Below, one piece after another: positions 36,538-48,662 of a DNA stretch of 64,000 nt. Made by a program: the position numbers and the translations under genes. This DNA is from Irpex lacteus (taxonomy: Eukaryota > Basidiomycota > Agaricomycetes > Polyporales > Irpicaceae). The stretch covers positions 62,001 to 126,000 of the forward strand of contig MQVO02000016.1 of assembly GCA_001986395.2 (NCBI GenBank), given 5' to 3'. Under the pieces are notes generated by a model. It saw only the letters and a list, made by a program, of their open reading frames with translations. It did no database searches and had not been told where the DNA came from. Every line of letters starts with the position of its first letter. Position 1 is the stretch's first letter.

Positions 36538-39500
36538 TCACCAAACCAAAACTCCCTTACTCCTCTCATCAACCAACACAAACCTCGCACCCCTCAACAA
36601 CCTCCACCTCACCATCTCCCCACCCACCGTGCACTCATACCGCCACGCATGCAGCAAGTCGCGCATCTTTGGCGCGTAGGGCGCGTCGACGTATACTTTG
36701 AAGAAGTCTATGTCGCGTAGTCGTGAGCCGTCCGTACGTTTCTGGGGTAAGATCGTCTTGGATTTGGATCGCAAAGAGGAAGAACCGGCATAACACGAAC
36801 TCGCACAATGAAAAGACAACGCAACAGGCCCCATCTGCCCCGCCTCCCTTACATCAACGAGGAACCGCCAGAACGTCCTCATCGCGTCTCCCGTCCAGGT
36901 TATCGTCCCCGGAGAGTCTTGGTGTGCAACATTTGAGGTAGGCCCGCTCGGTATGTCTGTCACTTTCCGGATGTTGGAGCTGGAGGAGGTAGGATGAGTG
37001 GGAGAAGAGGAGGATGTGTCGAGGACAGAAGCAGCTGTGCAGTCAGGGAACGGTGGCCTCCCGCGTACGGGTACGATCCACGCGCAACGTGCGTAGGGAT
37101 CCCTGAACAGTTTCGCGATGCTTTCTTCTATATGCTCAGATGACGGGAGGATCTGTGGAGTGTTGAGCGCCGTGTAAGCTTTTGGGTTTGCTTCTTCTGG
37201 CAGTCTGAGTGTTTTCGGTGCGGGAGTCGCTGGCGGACTGGGAACTGTGTATAGATGCGGCTAACAGACACTATCAGCTTAAACAGCTGAGGAGGGAGGC
37301 AGTGAGTGAAGTTTACCCCAGGGATCAAGTCGTACAACGCCCCAGACTCAAGTCGCCGTCTCTTACGAGGCGGACTGACTGTGCCTTCTTCAACCCTTTG
37401 AATATGCGCAGACGCTCCCCGTGCATCAGGCGGGCGAGAACGCTTAGAAGACGTGCCTGCACTCGACGAGTTCGTCGAATCTTGCCGCTGAAGGGACGGG
37501 ACTTGAAGGATCTCCTTCGGCTGCTCTCCCTGATCAAGCTCGAGATTAGGCAGGGGCGGGACTGGGAGGGCTTCCTTTGGATGCTCTTGCATAGGAGTCT
37601 TCCCTCCATCTCCATCTCCCTGGCCATCCTCGAGATCAGGCACTGGCAGACTCTTCCCAGAAGAACCATACAGCTGCTCGTCCGTCGACATCCTCGTCAG
37701 CGGTCTCTGTTCACCACCACCGGGATGCGGAGGGTCGACGTCCATTCTGCCACCTTCATTACCAACCCCCAGCGATCGTGGTCGCTCATAGTCGGCTTGT
37801 TGGTTGCCGTACAACTCCAAGCTCTCACTCCCGCCACCACTCCACGTCTCCCTCGGCTGTGCGCCTCCGCCAGTGCGGATCTGTACGCTCTCCGAGGTTC
37901 CTTCGTTCGCTGGGTTGCGTGCGGCAGATTTAGCTAGCTCGTCCTCCGGGGCTATACCACTCAGCCCAAACCCCGTGTCCTCTCGCAGCTGAGACTGAGA
38001 CCGGGATTGAGATTGCTGTAACCCCGGCACACGCCAAACCTCCGAACCACTTTGACCTAGTAGGCCCTCATCTCTTCCAACACTCGTACCAGCACCACCA
38101 GAACCCACGACATCTCCAACCAAAACACTCGCAGTAAAGTCCAATATCGGCGAAGACGACGTGACATCTCTCGCCTCTTCCCCTTCCTCTTGTCGTTCCT
38201 CTTCAGGTTTGTTCTGCGCATGGGGGACGTTAGAAGGAAACCTCCACCGTGGACCCACAGTGTCACCAACGGCTTGGACGTTCAAATTGGGACGTGCGCT
38301 GGTACCGATGATACTAGTTGTAAAGTCTTGTATAGGCGAGGAACTACGCCTTGGCTCTGCCTCTCCCTCTTCTCGAGATACCAATTGTCGCGGGGGAGGT
38401 CTAGTACCAAAGCTTGGTATCTCTCCCACAGCGTCACCGACATGTTGAACGTTCAAGTTGGAACGTGCGCTGGTACCGATGATACTGGTAGTGAAGTCCT
38501 GTATAGGCGAGGAACTACGCCTCGCCTCTTCTCCCTCTTCTCTCGCTGATATCAACTGCCTCGATGGCGGTGCCGGTCGAGTCCCAAAGCCCGGTATCTC
38601 ACCCAACTCACTCCCAATCGACTCGCTAGTCCCGCGGTTCGCAGAAGGAACTGGAACGTCAAAGTTAAAGTAGGGTTGTGATGAGCGAGGAGGCGGTTGG
38701 CCAGGTGGAGGAGGCGTCACGCTAGAATAGTTATACGCCACCGACGCGAAGACTATATCCGTAGGATGCACCCTAGTTGCATGCGGCTGGTCGTTATACG
38801 CAGACGGCTGCGACGCTCCATCCTCCTGGCTGGCACTCGGAGCCTCCAAGGACAAACTCCCCATCTCCGGTAGGGGCATATACGCCTCCGGTACCGCCTC
38901 TCCCCGCAAATCCTCCCGCTGAGGATCATACAGCCGAGGATACTGCGAGTTGTACGTGTATTGTTCGAGTTGTGAGCGCGGGATGGAGGGAGTGGGTTCA
39001 CGGTTGGGTCCGCTGTAGCTGTAGATGGGGGAGCCGAGGGAAGAGGGGTTGTGAGAGGTGGAGGGAGGGTGTTGGGAGGAGAAGGATGGGGTTGCGTGGT
39101 GGTCTCGGTGCTGGGAATGTACCTGGGAATGGGAGGGAGTTTGGGAGGGAAGTGGGGTTGGGAGGGATGGGAGAGGGAGAGGAGGTGGGAGAGATGGGTG
39201 GTGTTTGTTGGCGTCGAAGCTGAAGCTGAAAGAGGGTGGGGTTGATTCTGGGATGGTAGTGCGAGGTGCTTGGGCTAGTGGGGGTAGTGAACAGGATATA
39301 TTATTGCCTTGGTGCTCGGAAGCGACGGCGCTTTGGGAGAGAGAATGTTTACTCAGGCTGGGAGGTTGAGAACCAGTGAAGAACTGCGAGCCTGGGTCCC
39401 TCTGAGATGCGTTACCGGAGAACAAGGGAGGGTTTAACGAGGGTGTGTCTTGTTGAGACCAGCCGTCTGGTGGGGTAAATGCAGAGTGGTTGCGCATAGA

Positions 39501-40191
39501 CTCTTCCCAGTGGACGTGAGACCCTTCGCCTGAGGCTGCAGATATCGGCTCTGGAACTTCTGTAGTCGGCTGTTGCACGATAGAGGAAACTGACACCTCC
39601 TCAGACGCATTGTTTTCGTTTGATGAGGGAACTTGCTGTAGAATCGACTCGGCCTGCTGGAGGAATAAGGATACGTCCAAGGAGGACAGGCCGGTCCCAT
39701 TATTCTGGACAGGTGTCGACTGCGCCTCTGGTTGGTGTTGTTGGAAGAAGAGTGAATACTCTTCTGTTGAGATCTGTGGATCTCCCTGCTCTTGAGATGG
39801 AACGTCAATGTCTGTAAAGCCATTGGGGTCGTGGTTGAACTCCTCGAGGTCTTCCAACACGATGACCTCTTCACTACCGACTGGCGTGGACGTATCAAAG
39901 TCGAGTAGCACCTCGTCTCTGAATGCAAGGTCTACAATCGGAGGTTTCAACGCGTAAGTGTACGCATTGGTCGTTCGTTCTAAGGCACCACATGTTAATT
40001 GGTTCCAGATCTCAACTTGAAGACTACGCACGGAAGCAAACGAGCTGGGAGTCGGACGGCGGGACCACGGTGACCCATCCAGCTTGGGCGCACGCATGAT
40101 TGAGCACCTGTTTACCGTGTTCGAGGATGTCGCGGTCATCGTGGCCGCCGTCGTGCTCGTCGTTTGTGAAGTGTTTGACGATGAGGGACAT
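36538..40191 (-). CDS. Large disordered protein with internal repeats, function unknown
   Basis: Three exons (40191-40032, 39979-37317, 37260-36538) give 1181 residues. I chose the start MSLIVKHFTNDEHDGG at 40191, in a different frame from the longest ATG frame. A 52-nt intron with donor GTGCGTAG and acceptor CCTTAG then joins in frame to RTTNAYTYALKPPIVDLAF. The first about 130 residues and the last about 150 (FRDPYARCAWIVPVRGR, DAMRTFWRFLVDVREAG) look folded. The middle is Ser/Pro/Gln-rich. Three consecutive about 55-residue repeats contain RRSSSPIQDFTTSIIGTSAR (nt 38640-38105). A basic PPRKRRRLE looks like a nuclear localisation signal, so a nuclear regulatory role is possible but unproven. 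Its start lies 206 bp from the divergent bleomycin hydrolase gene. Confidence 0.78.
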
Positions 40192-40397
40192 GCGCAACTC
40201 GAGCTGCCTCTGACGTGCCCCTGTGTGAGACCCCCGGACCGGGCTGCCGTTGTGTGCCGAGCGAATGGGGAGAGGGCTCTTTATCTGAGTTGAGCGTGTG
40301 GCACACTGTAATCAGCCAGCGCAGTCACCGCCCAGCGACGTATATATACCACACCGCACGGCACCAGTCGCACCCAATCCCCCGCCCGTCGTCCACC
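40192..40397. promoter_or_regulatory. Compact divergent promoter
   Basis: 206 bp separate the start codons of the disordered-protein gene (minus) and bleomycin hydrolase (plus), so both transcripts must start here. A TATATATA run at 40340-40347 lies about 50 bp before the plus-strand ATG. Confidence 0.5.
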
Positions 40398-42438
40398 ATG
40401 GGAGCATCTCAGTCCAAGTCGCCCGCCACCGTCGCCACCGCCCCCGAGCTCAACGAGAAGCGCATCAGCGCAGACTTCGCCAAGCTCGCTATCTCGTCGT
40501 CCTCGAAGCCCGCTTCAGCAGACGGCAGCATCTCTTCCACCCACTTCAACTCATGGGAGGAGGAGATCGCCAGTAAACCCCAGGTCGAGCTCGCCCGCAC
40601 CATCCTCAACCACACTGACCTCCACTCCGCGCTCAAGTCGCGCAAGGCGGTCGTCGCTGACTCACATGTCTTCAACCATGAGCTCAAGTTCAAGACTGGC
40701 CCTATCACGAACCAGAAGAGCAGTGGCCGCTGCTGGCTGTTCGCCACCACTAACGTCCTGAGATACAACATCATGAAGAAGTTCAACCTCGACGACTTCC
40801 AGCTCTCTCAGGTATGTCGATATCAGGGTATTCTCAGCGCCGTGGGGACTGTACACCCATAACGGCTCGCGCCATGCGGTATCACTTATCACTGCTATCT
40901 CCTCCCAGGCGTACCTCTTCTTCTTCGACAAGCTCAACAAGTCGAACTACTACCTTGAGCTGTCTATCCAACACTCCGACCTCCCCATTGACGACCGTCT
41001 TATCACTCACCTCGCCGGTGACCTCATCAGCGACGGTGGCCAATGGGACATGGTCGTCAACCTGCTCGAGGTGCGTCCTTCCTTACCACCACCTCACCTC
41101 CTTGACCACTCAAACTCACACTTCTTTCCCAGACCTACGGAGTAGTCCCCCAATCCGTCTACCCCGAATCCTACCACTCCTCCGCTTCGAGCCCCCTGAA
41201 CTCCCTCCTCAAGACCAAACTCCGCGAACACGCCCTCGTCCTGCGCAACCTCGCCAACTCCTTCCGCGCCTCCTCCGGCTCCTCCTCGCTCACCGAGTCT
41301 CACATCCAGGCTCTCCGCGCCAAGAAGGAGGAACTCCTCAAGGAGGTGTATACCATCCAGAGCGCTATTCTTGGTGTTCCGCTGTTGGGAAACGATGCGA
41401 AGTTTGTGTGGGAGTTTTATGATAAGGATGGGAAGGCTGGGCGGTGGGAGGGTACGCCTAAGGAGCTGTACGAGATTGCCAAGGGCGATTACTCGGTAAG
41501 CGGTCCTATCCTCAGTTGTAGACTTACACTAACCCCACGAACAACCAGCCCGCAGACTCCTTCTCGCTGATCAACGACCCCCGTAACGAATACGGCAAGC
41601 TCTACACCGTCGACAAGCTCGGCAACCTCTGGGGCGGCCGTCCCGTTCTCTGTACGTCTTTTAACTTTCTATTCGCCACGCCATGCCATTTATCCTCTTT
41701 CTCGTATTCTCACATATGCTAACACACACACACACACGCCTTCTAGACGTGAACACGCAGATCGACGACCTCAAGGCTGCCGTCGTAAAGCAAATCAAAG
41801 CCGGCCAGCCTGTCTTCTTCGGCTGCGACGTCGGCCAGTTCTCAGAGCGCGACGCCGGCATCATGGACACTGCTCTCTTCGACTACGAGGTTCGCCTTTC
41901 TTCCTCCTTGGTTACCTTCATACTTACTCAAACCACGCACACAGACTCCCTTCGACATAACCCTAAACCTCACAAAAGCCGACCGCCTACGCGTCGGCGA
42001 GTCCGCCATGACACACGCCATGGTCATCTCCGGCGTGCACCTCGACGCGTCTGGCAAGCCCCTCCGGTACAAGGTGGAGAACTCGTGGGGGGATGCGGCG
42101 GGGAATAAGGGGTATTATCTTATGACGGATGCTTGGTTCGAGCAGTACGTGTTGTCTCCTCCTATACTTCTTCTTCCTCCCTTCCTCTTCGGTAGAGGTG
42201 GTGGTGTATTGGGGTTATATGGTGTGCTGACGGTGTGTGTGCGTGGTAGGTTCGTGTACCAGGTTGTTATCCCTAAGGCCCTCGCGCCCAAGGAGCTTGT
42301 TAAGGTGTATGAGAGTGACGAGAGGGTGGTCCTCCCCGCTTGGGACCCTATGGTAAGCCCCATCCCTACTCTTAACTTTAACGTCATGTTCGACGTGATA
42401 TTGACGTGTGTATCTTTTATTAGGGTGCTTTGGCTTAA
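40398..42438 (+). CDS. LAP3: Bleomycin hydrolase / aminopeptidase C (peptidase C1)
   Basis: Cytosolic papain-fold cysteine aminopeptidase, known as a hexamer in other species; it hydrolyses N-terminal residues, homocysteine thiolactone and bleomycin. The catalytic triad is visible: Cys in KSSGRCWLFATTN, His in GESAMTHAMVISGVH, Asn in KVENSWGDAAGNKGYY. Other family blocks are GPITNQ, ISDGGQWDMVVNLLE, PQSVYPESYHSS and FFGCDVGQFS. Seven or so introns; the start MGASQSKS matches the usual N-terminal position. The last exon encodes only GALA and then TAA (42436-42438), so the protein ends at the WDPMGALA arm that occupies the active-site cleft in yeast Gal6. Identity is very secure. Confidence 0.95.
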
Positions 42439-42688
42439 GCCGACTTCGGTGGATTCTTGGGATTTCATTTGGACTGTCGTTGCTTGTATACGCTTTGTGC
42501 TGTGTATATTATACTGTTGAGAATTGGCATCTCAGTTGCTCTGTCCTGCTGTCAATTACGTCGGATATCGAGAAGCAGAATATAGATAGACATAAATTAT
42601 TGAGGTACTACGGTAATACCAAGGTAGAGAGCAGAGATGACACGTTAAATAGGGCGTCCGAGGCACAAAAGCCGGCGCACTGAACCCC

Positions 42689-44193
42689 TTACAACCCATT
42701 CTCAGCAAACCCCATCCTCTCCCCTCCAACATCCCAAACACTATAATAATGCTTCAGCAGACTAGCCCCAAGAATCCAATTCCCCTCCATCGCATTAATA
42801 ACAGTCTGGCACATCCCCTCGTCCCCCGGGAACGGACCCAAACTGAGCTCGCTGGTCGGCACTACGAGCGGGAGGGTCTTCCCGTTTTGTGCGCGAAAGA
42901 AGAATTGTATGTTTGCAGAGGAGTTTGAGATGAGGGAGGGGAGGAGGGAGCAGGGGAGGGCGTAGGTGCCTGGGATGGGGGTGTAGGGTTTTATGTGCGG
43001 GGAGATTTGGGCGTAGATTGCCTGCGTGCCAGTAAAGTGTCGTGGTTAGCAAACAGCTATGGGAAGGGCAGAGGAAGAAGGGGACAAACCTCTGCGTCTT
43101 CCTTGGGTAAGACAACGTTACTCGTCCCGCTGTCGATCACGAAGATCCGGTCTTTGGAGGGTGCAGACGTCGACTTGTTGTTCACGCTGAACCCGAGGTT
43201 CTTAAGCTGCCAGAAGGGGTATTCGGGGTATGGTGATGGTACGGTTGATACGTAGGTCAGGCCGCCTAGGTAGCAAAAGGCGGTTGTTTGAGGTTGGATT
43301 GCAAGAAGCCAGTAAGGGGAGAGGAAGTACCTTTGAATTTGGAGTGGTCAATGCCTCCGAGAGTCAGCTCCGCGTCACCCACCGACTGAGGGGTCAGGTA
43401 GAAGCTGAACAAAGAGGGGAGCCCCTGCGCCTCAAGACCAGCAAATAGACCTCTCGCCTTCGCTCCCATCCCTTGAATACCGCTATTAGGATCATCAGCC
43501 CACTCCTCCGTCTGGTTCACAATCAAATAAAACTCCACATCCGGTACAGACACGCCTCCCACAGCGACCGTATCAGTAGAGTTGCGGACCTGGAGAGACC
43601 AGTTCGACCCCTGGACGGGGTCGATACCGATGCCTGTGCCGAAGTTGAGGGTTGTTTCGTTTATGCGGTCGATGAAGGTTGAGCTTTTGGAGGGGTCGAA
43701 TTGGATTTGGTTGGCGCATGCTGCGCCGCATTTGGTACCTGTGGGATGGATTGGATGTGTTAGTAGAGGGGAAATGGAAGGGAGAGAGAAGGAAAGGCGC
43801 ACTGGAAATTTCGAGGTCGAAGCTGCCTGTGTCGAATACGACGTTTATGGTTTGTGGAGGTGTTCCGACTGGACGTAGGGGTGTGATCAGAATTCAAAGC
43901 GAAGCGAACGTGGAAATCAAGGTTCATTACCTGTGATGTTACCAATCCACCTGAACTCCGCATAAGAATATATGAACTGGTAGGAAATATGACAGTGCTC
44001 ACTGGAGATCCGTTCTATTGAAGTAATCCGTCAATGGCACATCAATAGCAGAAAGCGACCTCTTCAGAGAGGAAGGACGAGCAGCCTGTCGAGCGTACAC
44101 AGGTATCCGCTGTGGTCCTGAACGGGGAGCTACAGCCAGCCCGTAGGCAGAAGTAGCGATGACTAGGGAGACAAATACAGAAGTGAGCCTCAT
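42689..44193 (-). CDS. Secreted pepsin-like aspartic protease (A1)
   Basis: A signal peptide (MRLTSVFVSLVIATSAYGLA) precedes a basic propeptide-like stretch. Two catalytic motifs are present: first VVFDTGSFDLEIS, split from TKCGAACANQIQFDPSKSST by an intron, and second FVIDSGTSNVVLP. Between them lies a bilobal A1 core with WIGNITVGTPPQ, GIQGMGAKARG and LTLGGIDHSKFKG. The C terminus is WILGASLLKHYYSVWDVGGERMGFA, then ENGL and TAA at 42689. Four or five short introns. Several NxS/T sequons fit secretion. The gene is convergent with bleomycin hydrolase (250 bp between stops). The lack of a GPI-type hydrophobic tail suggests release rather than anchoring. Confidence 0.9.
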
Positions 44194-45655
44194 GATGGGT
44201 GTAAGGGGAGGTTTACAGTGAGTAGGTGATGAACTCGATGTAGCGCATGGTTATTTATATGTGAACTGAGGGATATCTATGTTAGTGTGAAGCGACCGTC
44301 TCGTTACTCTGCCCGATCACAAGCGCACAGCGATCGCGCATTCGGCAACGATCGAGTTTCGAGAGGCAGCAGTTGGACTCGACACTGGTAAAACAATGTG
44401 AGTCGCAGGTAGACAATAGTAGAGGGAGCTTCAGCTGCTAATTTGAGCGTTCCGGGATGAACAAGACGATAGGTGCTGAAGAAGAGGAGGCTTGTTCCAA
44501 GAGCAAATAAACGAATTGACTATGGCTTCCTATTTTGGAACGATCAAGCTTTGTGGCGTTATTAGCGCTCATGTATCAACATCGCGTTTGCCGTCGGTGG
44601 TAAGTATTCTCTAGTTGCGATACAATTGCTTATATTAGTGTGAGGGAGTCTTTCAAGCACGGAGCACTCACTTCAACCAGGGTATATAGAACCAGCAGCT
44701 CAGAATAAGATCTAAAGGAATGTGGTACTTACATGCAGTGTGTCCATCGCTGCGCTACAGTGCTTGTGGTGTCACTTAATATCTTATGACTAGTTTGTAA
44801 GGATGCATACCTACTTTCCCCAGCAGTCGGCCCGCAGTCACTAGGAGTTACTGTACGTATCGAAGTCACTTACAGAAAGTAGTGAGAGTTGTGTTCAAGT
44901 GCCATTTAAGCTCCGATTCCCCGCGCGGCGTTGATCCAGCGCTAACTGACTCACTTGCGACTCGAAGCTCAACCGCCCATCTGAGTCTTCCAAGTTTCTT
45001 CCTCTCCAATCGGACTCGGAACATCGAGTCTTCAACCATGCAGAATGCATATGAAAATGCTTCGTCCGATAGGGCTGTGCTTTCCGGAGGTAGGTAGCCC
45101 GGAGGCGGACATGACTAGGACGGCGGGATCGCAGCTCGATGGCGGGGTTCGCAGTCATTCAACGGAGGTTATGATTGGCTACCGGGTCCGAGACCGTGGT
45201 AGAATCAGATAGATCGGTGAGTCGTGGATCTTGGCGGCCACGTTCAACGTTCTTTTTTACCTTTTGTGGCTGCCCAATATTACTGCCGATCATGCCGGTC
45301 AGCCCCAAAGCCCTAAATTCTGGTTACATCTAACGAATCTGAAGTAAGACATTTTCTATTTTGATAGCCACTCTGTAACTAACATTTGTCACAGGCTTAT
45401 AGACACGATATAGAAGGAGGCATACGACCTTATGTAGGCAATCTGCGAATATGAAATTCAGGTCGTCAACCAACCACACACCCAGAGCGTGGCCATCGGC
45501 GTCTTTGTGGATGATCCCCCGAGGGAGGTATAAAGTCTGCCAGCTGTCTGTCTGCCTCTTCATCCGCCTCATCCCCGAGTTCACCAACGTCCTCATCTTC
45601 ATCCTCTCACCTCACTTCGCTCCAAAGCTTTCCCAAGTTCTCCACAACAGTATTT
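44194..45655. other. Intergenic, 1.5 kb
   Basis: Divergent upstream region of the aspartic protease and the MFS transporter. No gene, RNA or repeat supported. Confidence 0.4.
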
Positions 45656-47915
45656 ATGCCAGCTCCACAGTTCTTTAGGGACTCGTTCGTTGGCCAGGCT
45701 ATCTACTTCGCTTCTGGACGCAAGCTCCTGCGTTATCCAGAGGAACGGCCTGGCTATTTCCTTCCTCCCCGCTATACTAAAGAGCCCGTGCTAGCCTCGG
45801 AAACCTCGACCACTTACGGCTTGCTCCCCGCTGTCACCTCCAAGGGAGAGGATAAAGAAAGTGAACCCCCGCCTCCATTGAAGGGCGTGGAGGCAGCGAC
45901 CACGCTGCCTCCCGACGAAAGTGTTTTAGCACGAGAATACCTTCATCCCCACGGAGATGCTGAGAAGGGCACGCTCACCCACATTGGCCAGCACAACGAC
46001 GCCGAATTGGTCGACTGGGATGGCCCTGACGATCCGGAGTCTCCGCTCAACGTACGCTCTCTCTTCTTCTATTTGACCGGCGCCCGTTGACTTATATATG
46101 CTCAGTGGCCTCAATGGAAGAAGACCTTCTTCACTGCCCAGATATTCCTGCTCACTGTCGCTATTTACATGGGCGGTGCTATCTACGGCGCAGGTACTGC
46201 TGACTTGGCACAAAAGTTCGGAGTCTCAGAGGTCGCAGCTACCGTGGGTATCACGACGTTTGTTCTTGGATACGCCTTTGGTCCTGTGAGTATTTTTTGA
46301 CTAGACACACCACCATTTACTCATCAAACTCCTAGATGGTGTTGTCCCCGATAAGCGAGCTCGCCTACGTTGGGCGTATGCCCATCTATATTATAACCCT
46401 TGCCCTCTTCATAATTGTTCAAGTTCCTACCGCCCTCACGACAAATTTCGGTGTTGTGATATTTCTCAGATTCCTCGCTGGATTCATCGGTTCCCCCGTT
46501 CTTGCGACTGGTGGCGCTTCCCTGGCTGACGTCTATAAACCAGAAGACTGTGCTTCCATCATGGGCCTGTGGGGAGTAGTGGGCACTGGTGGACCTTCGC
46601 TAGGACCGCTACTCGGCGGATTCGCAGCTCAGGCCAAGGGCTGGACATGGACCATATGGATTTTGATGTGGGCAGCCGGCCTGGCATTTATCATACTGGT
46701 CTTCTTCCTCCCGGAGACCAGCTCACAAACGTACGCTTCAAATATTGTCCGTCGAAATTTATATCGTGCTGATAGCTGGATGATTCCCGCAGCTTGTTGT
46801 ACCGCCGTGCCGATCGCCTCAGACGCCTGACAGGAAACCTAAATCTTCGTTCGCAGGCAGAAAGAGATGGCCAGCACATATCCATAGGCGATCTGGCTAT
46901 GACCTGCCTCGTGCGGCCTATTATTCTGAGTTCTCGCGAGCCCATTGTCATCGCTTGGAACTTGTACTGTTCCCTCCTCTATGGTACGTTGTCAGCATGC
47001 AACTAATCCCATGTCGCAAGTCTGATACAAAAAACTCAGCAATCTTGTACTGTTGGATCGAGTCTTTCGGCGTCGTGTTCATTGAGCATCATGGCTTCAG
47101 CCTTGGTGAGAATGGACTGGCATTCATCGTGCGTATTCACTTTATGGCGGAAAAATATTATTGCTCAGACGACTGCCCAATTTCACACAGAGTTTGCCGG
47201 TTGGTGGACTCGTAGCCTACGTGGTATTTTTACCGTACATCAACAAGGTCCTCAAACCGAAATTCGCTGACGGCTGTTAGTATTTTACTCGTCATGTCAC
47301 TCGCCTATATCCGTGTCTCATTGTCTTGTCCTTCTAGCCTTCGTCCCGGAAGACCGCCTTCCAATAACCATGCTTGGGGGTGCCCTCCTTCCGATCTCCC
47401 TCTTCTGGTTTGGATGGACTTCGTCTGGCTCTATTCACTGGATTTCCCCCATGGCCGCTGCTTCTCTCTGGATGGTTTCCAACTACCTGATCTTCATGTC
47501 GGGTCTCAGGTATGTCGGCACATTGTATGACATGTTAGACACGTACGGATTCTAAAATATCTATTTTTGCACAGCTATCTCATCGACTGTTACCCACGTC
47601 ACGTTGCGTCTGTTCTTGCTGGGAACGTGGTCATGCGGTCGGCTGCCGGAGCGGTCTTCCCATTGTTCAGTAATGGTACTTACCTTTTACCTCATCTCGT
47701 GGGCTCTGCGGCTGACTGTATATTTATGTAGCTTTCTTCCATCACCTCGGCGTTGGCCCAGCTTGCAGCGTCCTCGGGGGGATTGCCTCTCTCCTCTTAC
47801 CTATTCCGTTCTTACTGTGCGTATTATACCATCCGTGTTTGCATGCAGTACTCACGTGCACAACAGATACCGTTACGGACCCAAGCTGCGATCCTGGAGC
47901 AAATATGCTGACTGA
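45656..47915 (+). CDS. MFS transporter, DHA1 drug/polyamine antiporter type
   Basis: Proton-coupled plasma-membrane exporter family. A long cytosolic N terminus (about 130 residues) with DWDGPDDPESPLN is the usual run-in for fungal FLR1/TPO-type carriers. It is followed by WPQWKKTFFTAQIFLLTVAIYM and about 12 spans. The motif-A equivalent is SPISELAYVGRMPIYI. The motif-C-like loop is GTGGPSLGPLLGGF. A middle loop LYRRADRLRRLTG precedes RPIILSSREPIVIAW and the second half; the end is YRYGPKLRSWSKYAD. Roughly seven introns; those between 46740 and 47600 are placed approximately. Its 3' end faces P450 2 (750 bp apart). Substrate not predictable. Confidence 0.85.
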
Positions 47916-48662
47916 TGCGTGGACCTCCAATGATCTCAAGTATCAGCGCTTGGTCTATAAACAGTTCACCCGTCCGTTATGCCTAGTAGAACTTTGTCGT
48001 TCCTTTTGGCAGATGTAGGATTCCGTACTACGTACTACTATTCGTTACATCTGCAATGCCACTCGTTTTCACAGTACGTAATATACCTAATGTGAAAGCC
48101 TGAGGGATATGCTCGTACAAATGCCACGCAGCCTCTCCAGTGTCAGTGTCTACATATTCCAAGGATCAGCGCTCAGTACTCAGTGCTGCCAGTGGTAGGT
48201 GACTTGAGATTCATTTGTTTACTGCCCGAAGGGGGCAAAAACTCCAACTCAAGAGTCCCACACCACCGTCCCATGTTGGGCCAGACATACGCTGAGTTTG
48301 CTGTTGAATGAGGGTATGAAGTTAAACCAAGCTTGCGGCTTAGGAACACTGACGATCGACGTTGAATACTTTGAGGCAAATATACAACACGGTCATTAAG
48401 TATTAACCGTACTAGCTTACGGACTTATAACCAACCAAACTGATTCAAGATCATATACGCATCGTTGGCACAACAATTTGCACTCATGCTCAGAAGATAC
48501 TACACCTTCCATGCCTCGAACCGAATTTAGGGACATCGAGAACACTCGAGACAACGCGTCAATTCAAACCATCAACGAGTCTACTGAATATAAATCTGAT
48601 GGAGACGACATAGTCCTATGTAGCAAAGAAAGCGTCGCCGTTCTAGTACCCTAACAATCGTT
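47916..48662. other. Convergent intergenic region
   Basis: 3' regions of the MFS and P450 2 genes; nothing else supported. Confidence 0.4.

Noticed and set aside
37128..40139. Single 1003-codon exon model with stop at 37128
   Set aside because: Its last about 60 codons read through an intron; splicing 37317 to 37260 continues in frame to 36538, and the start is better placed at 40191.
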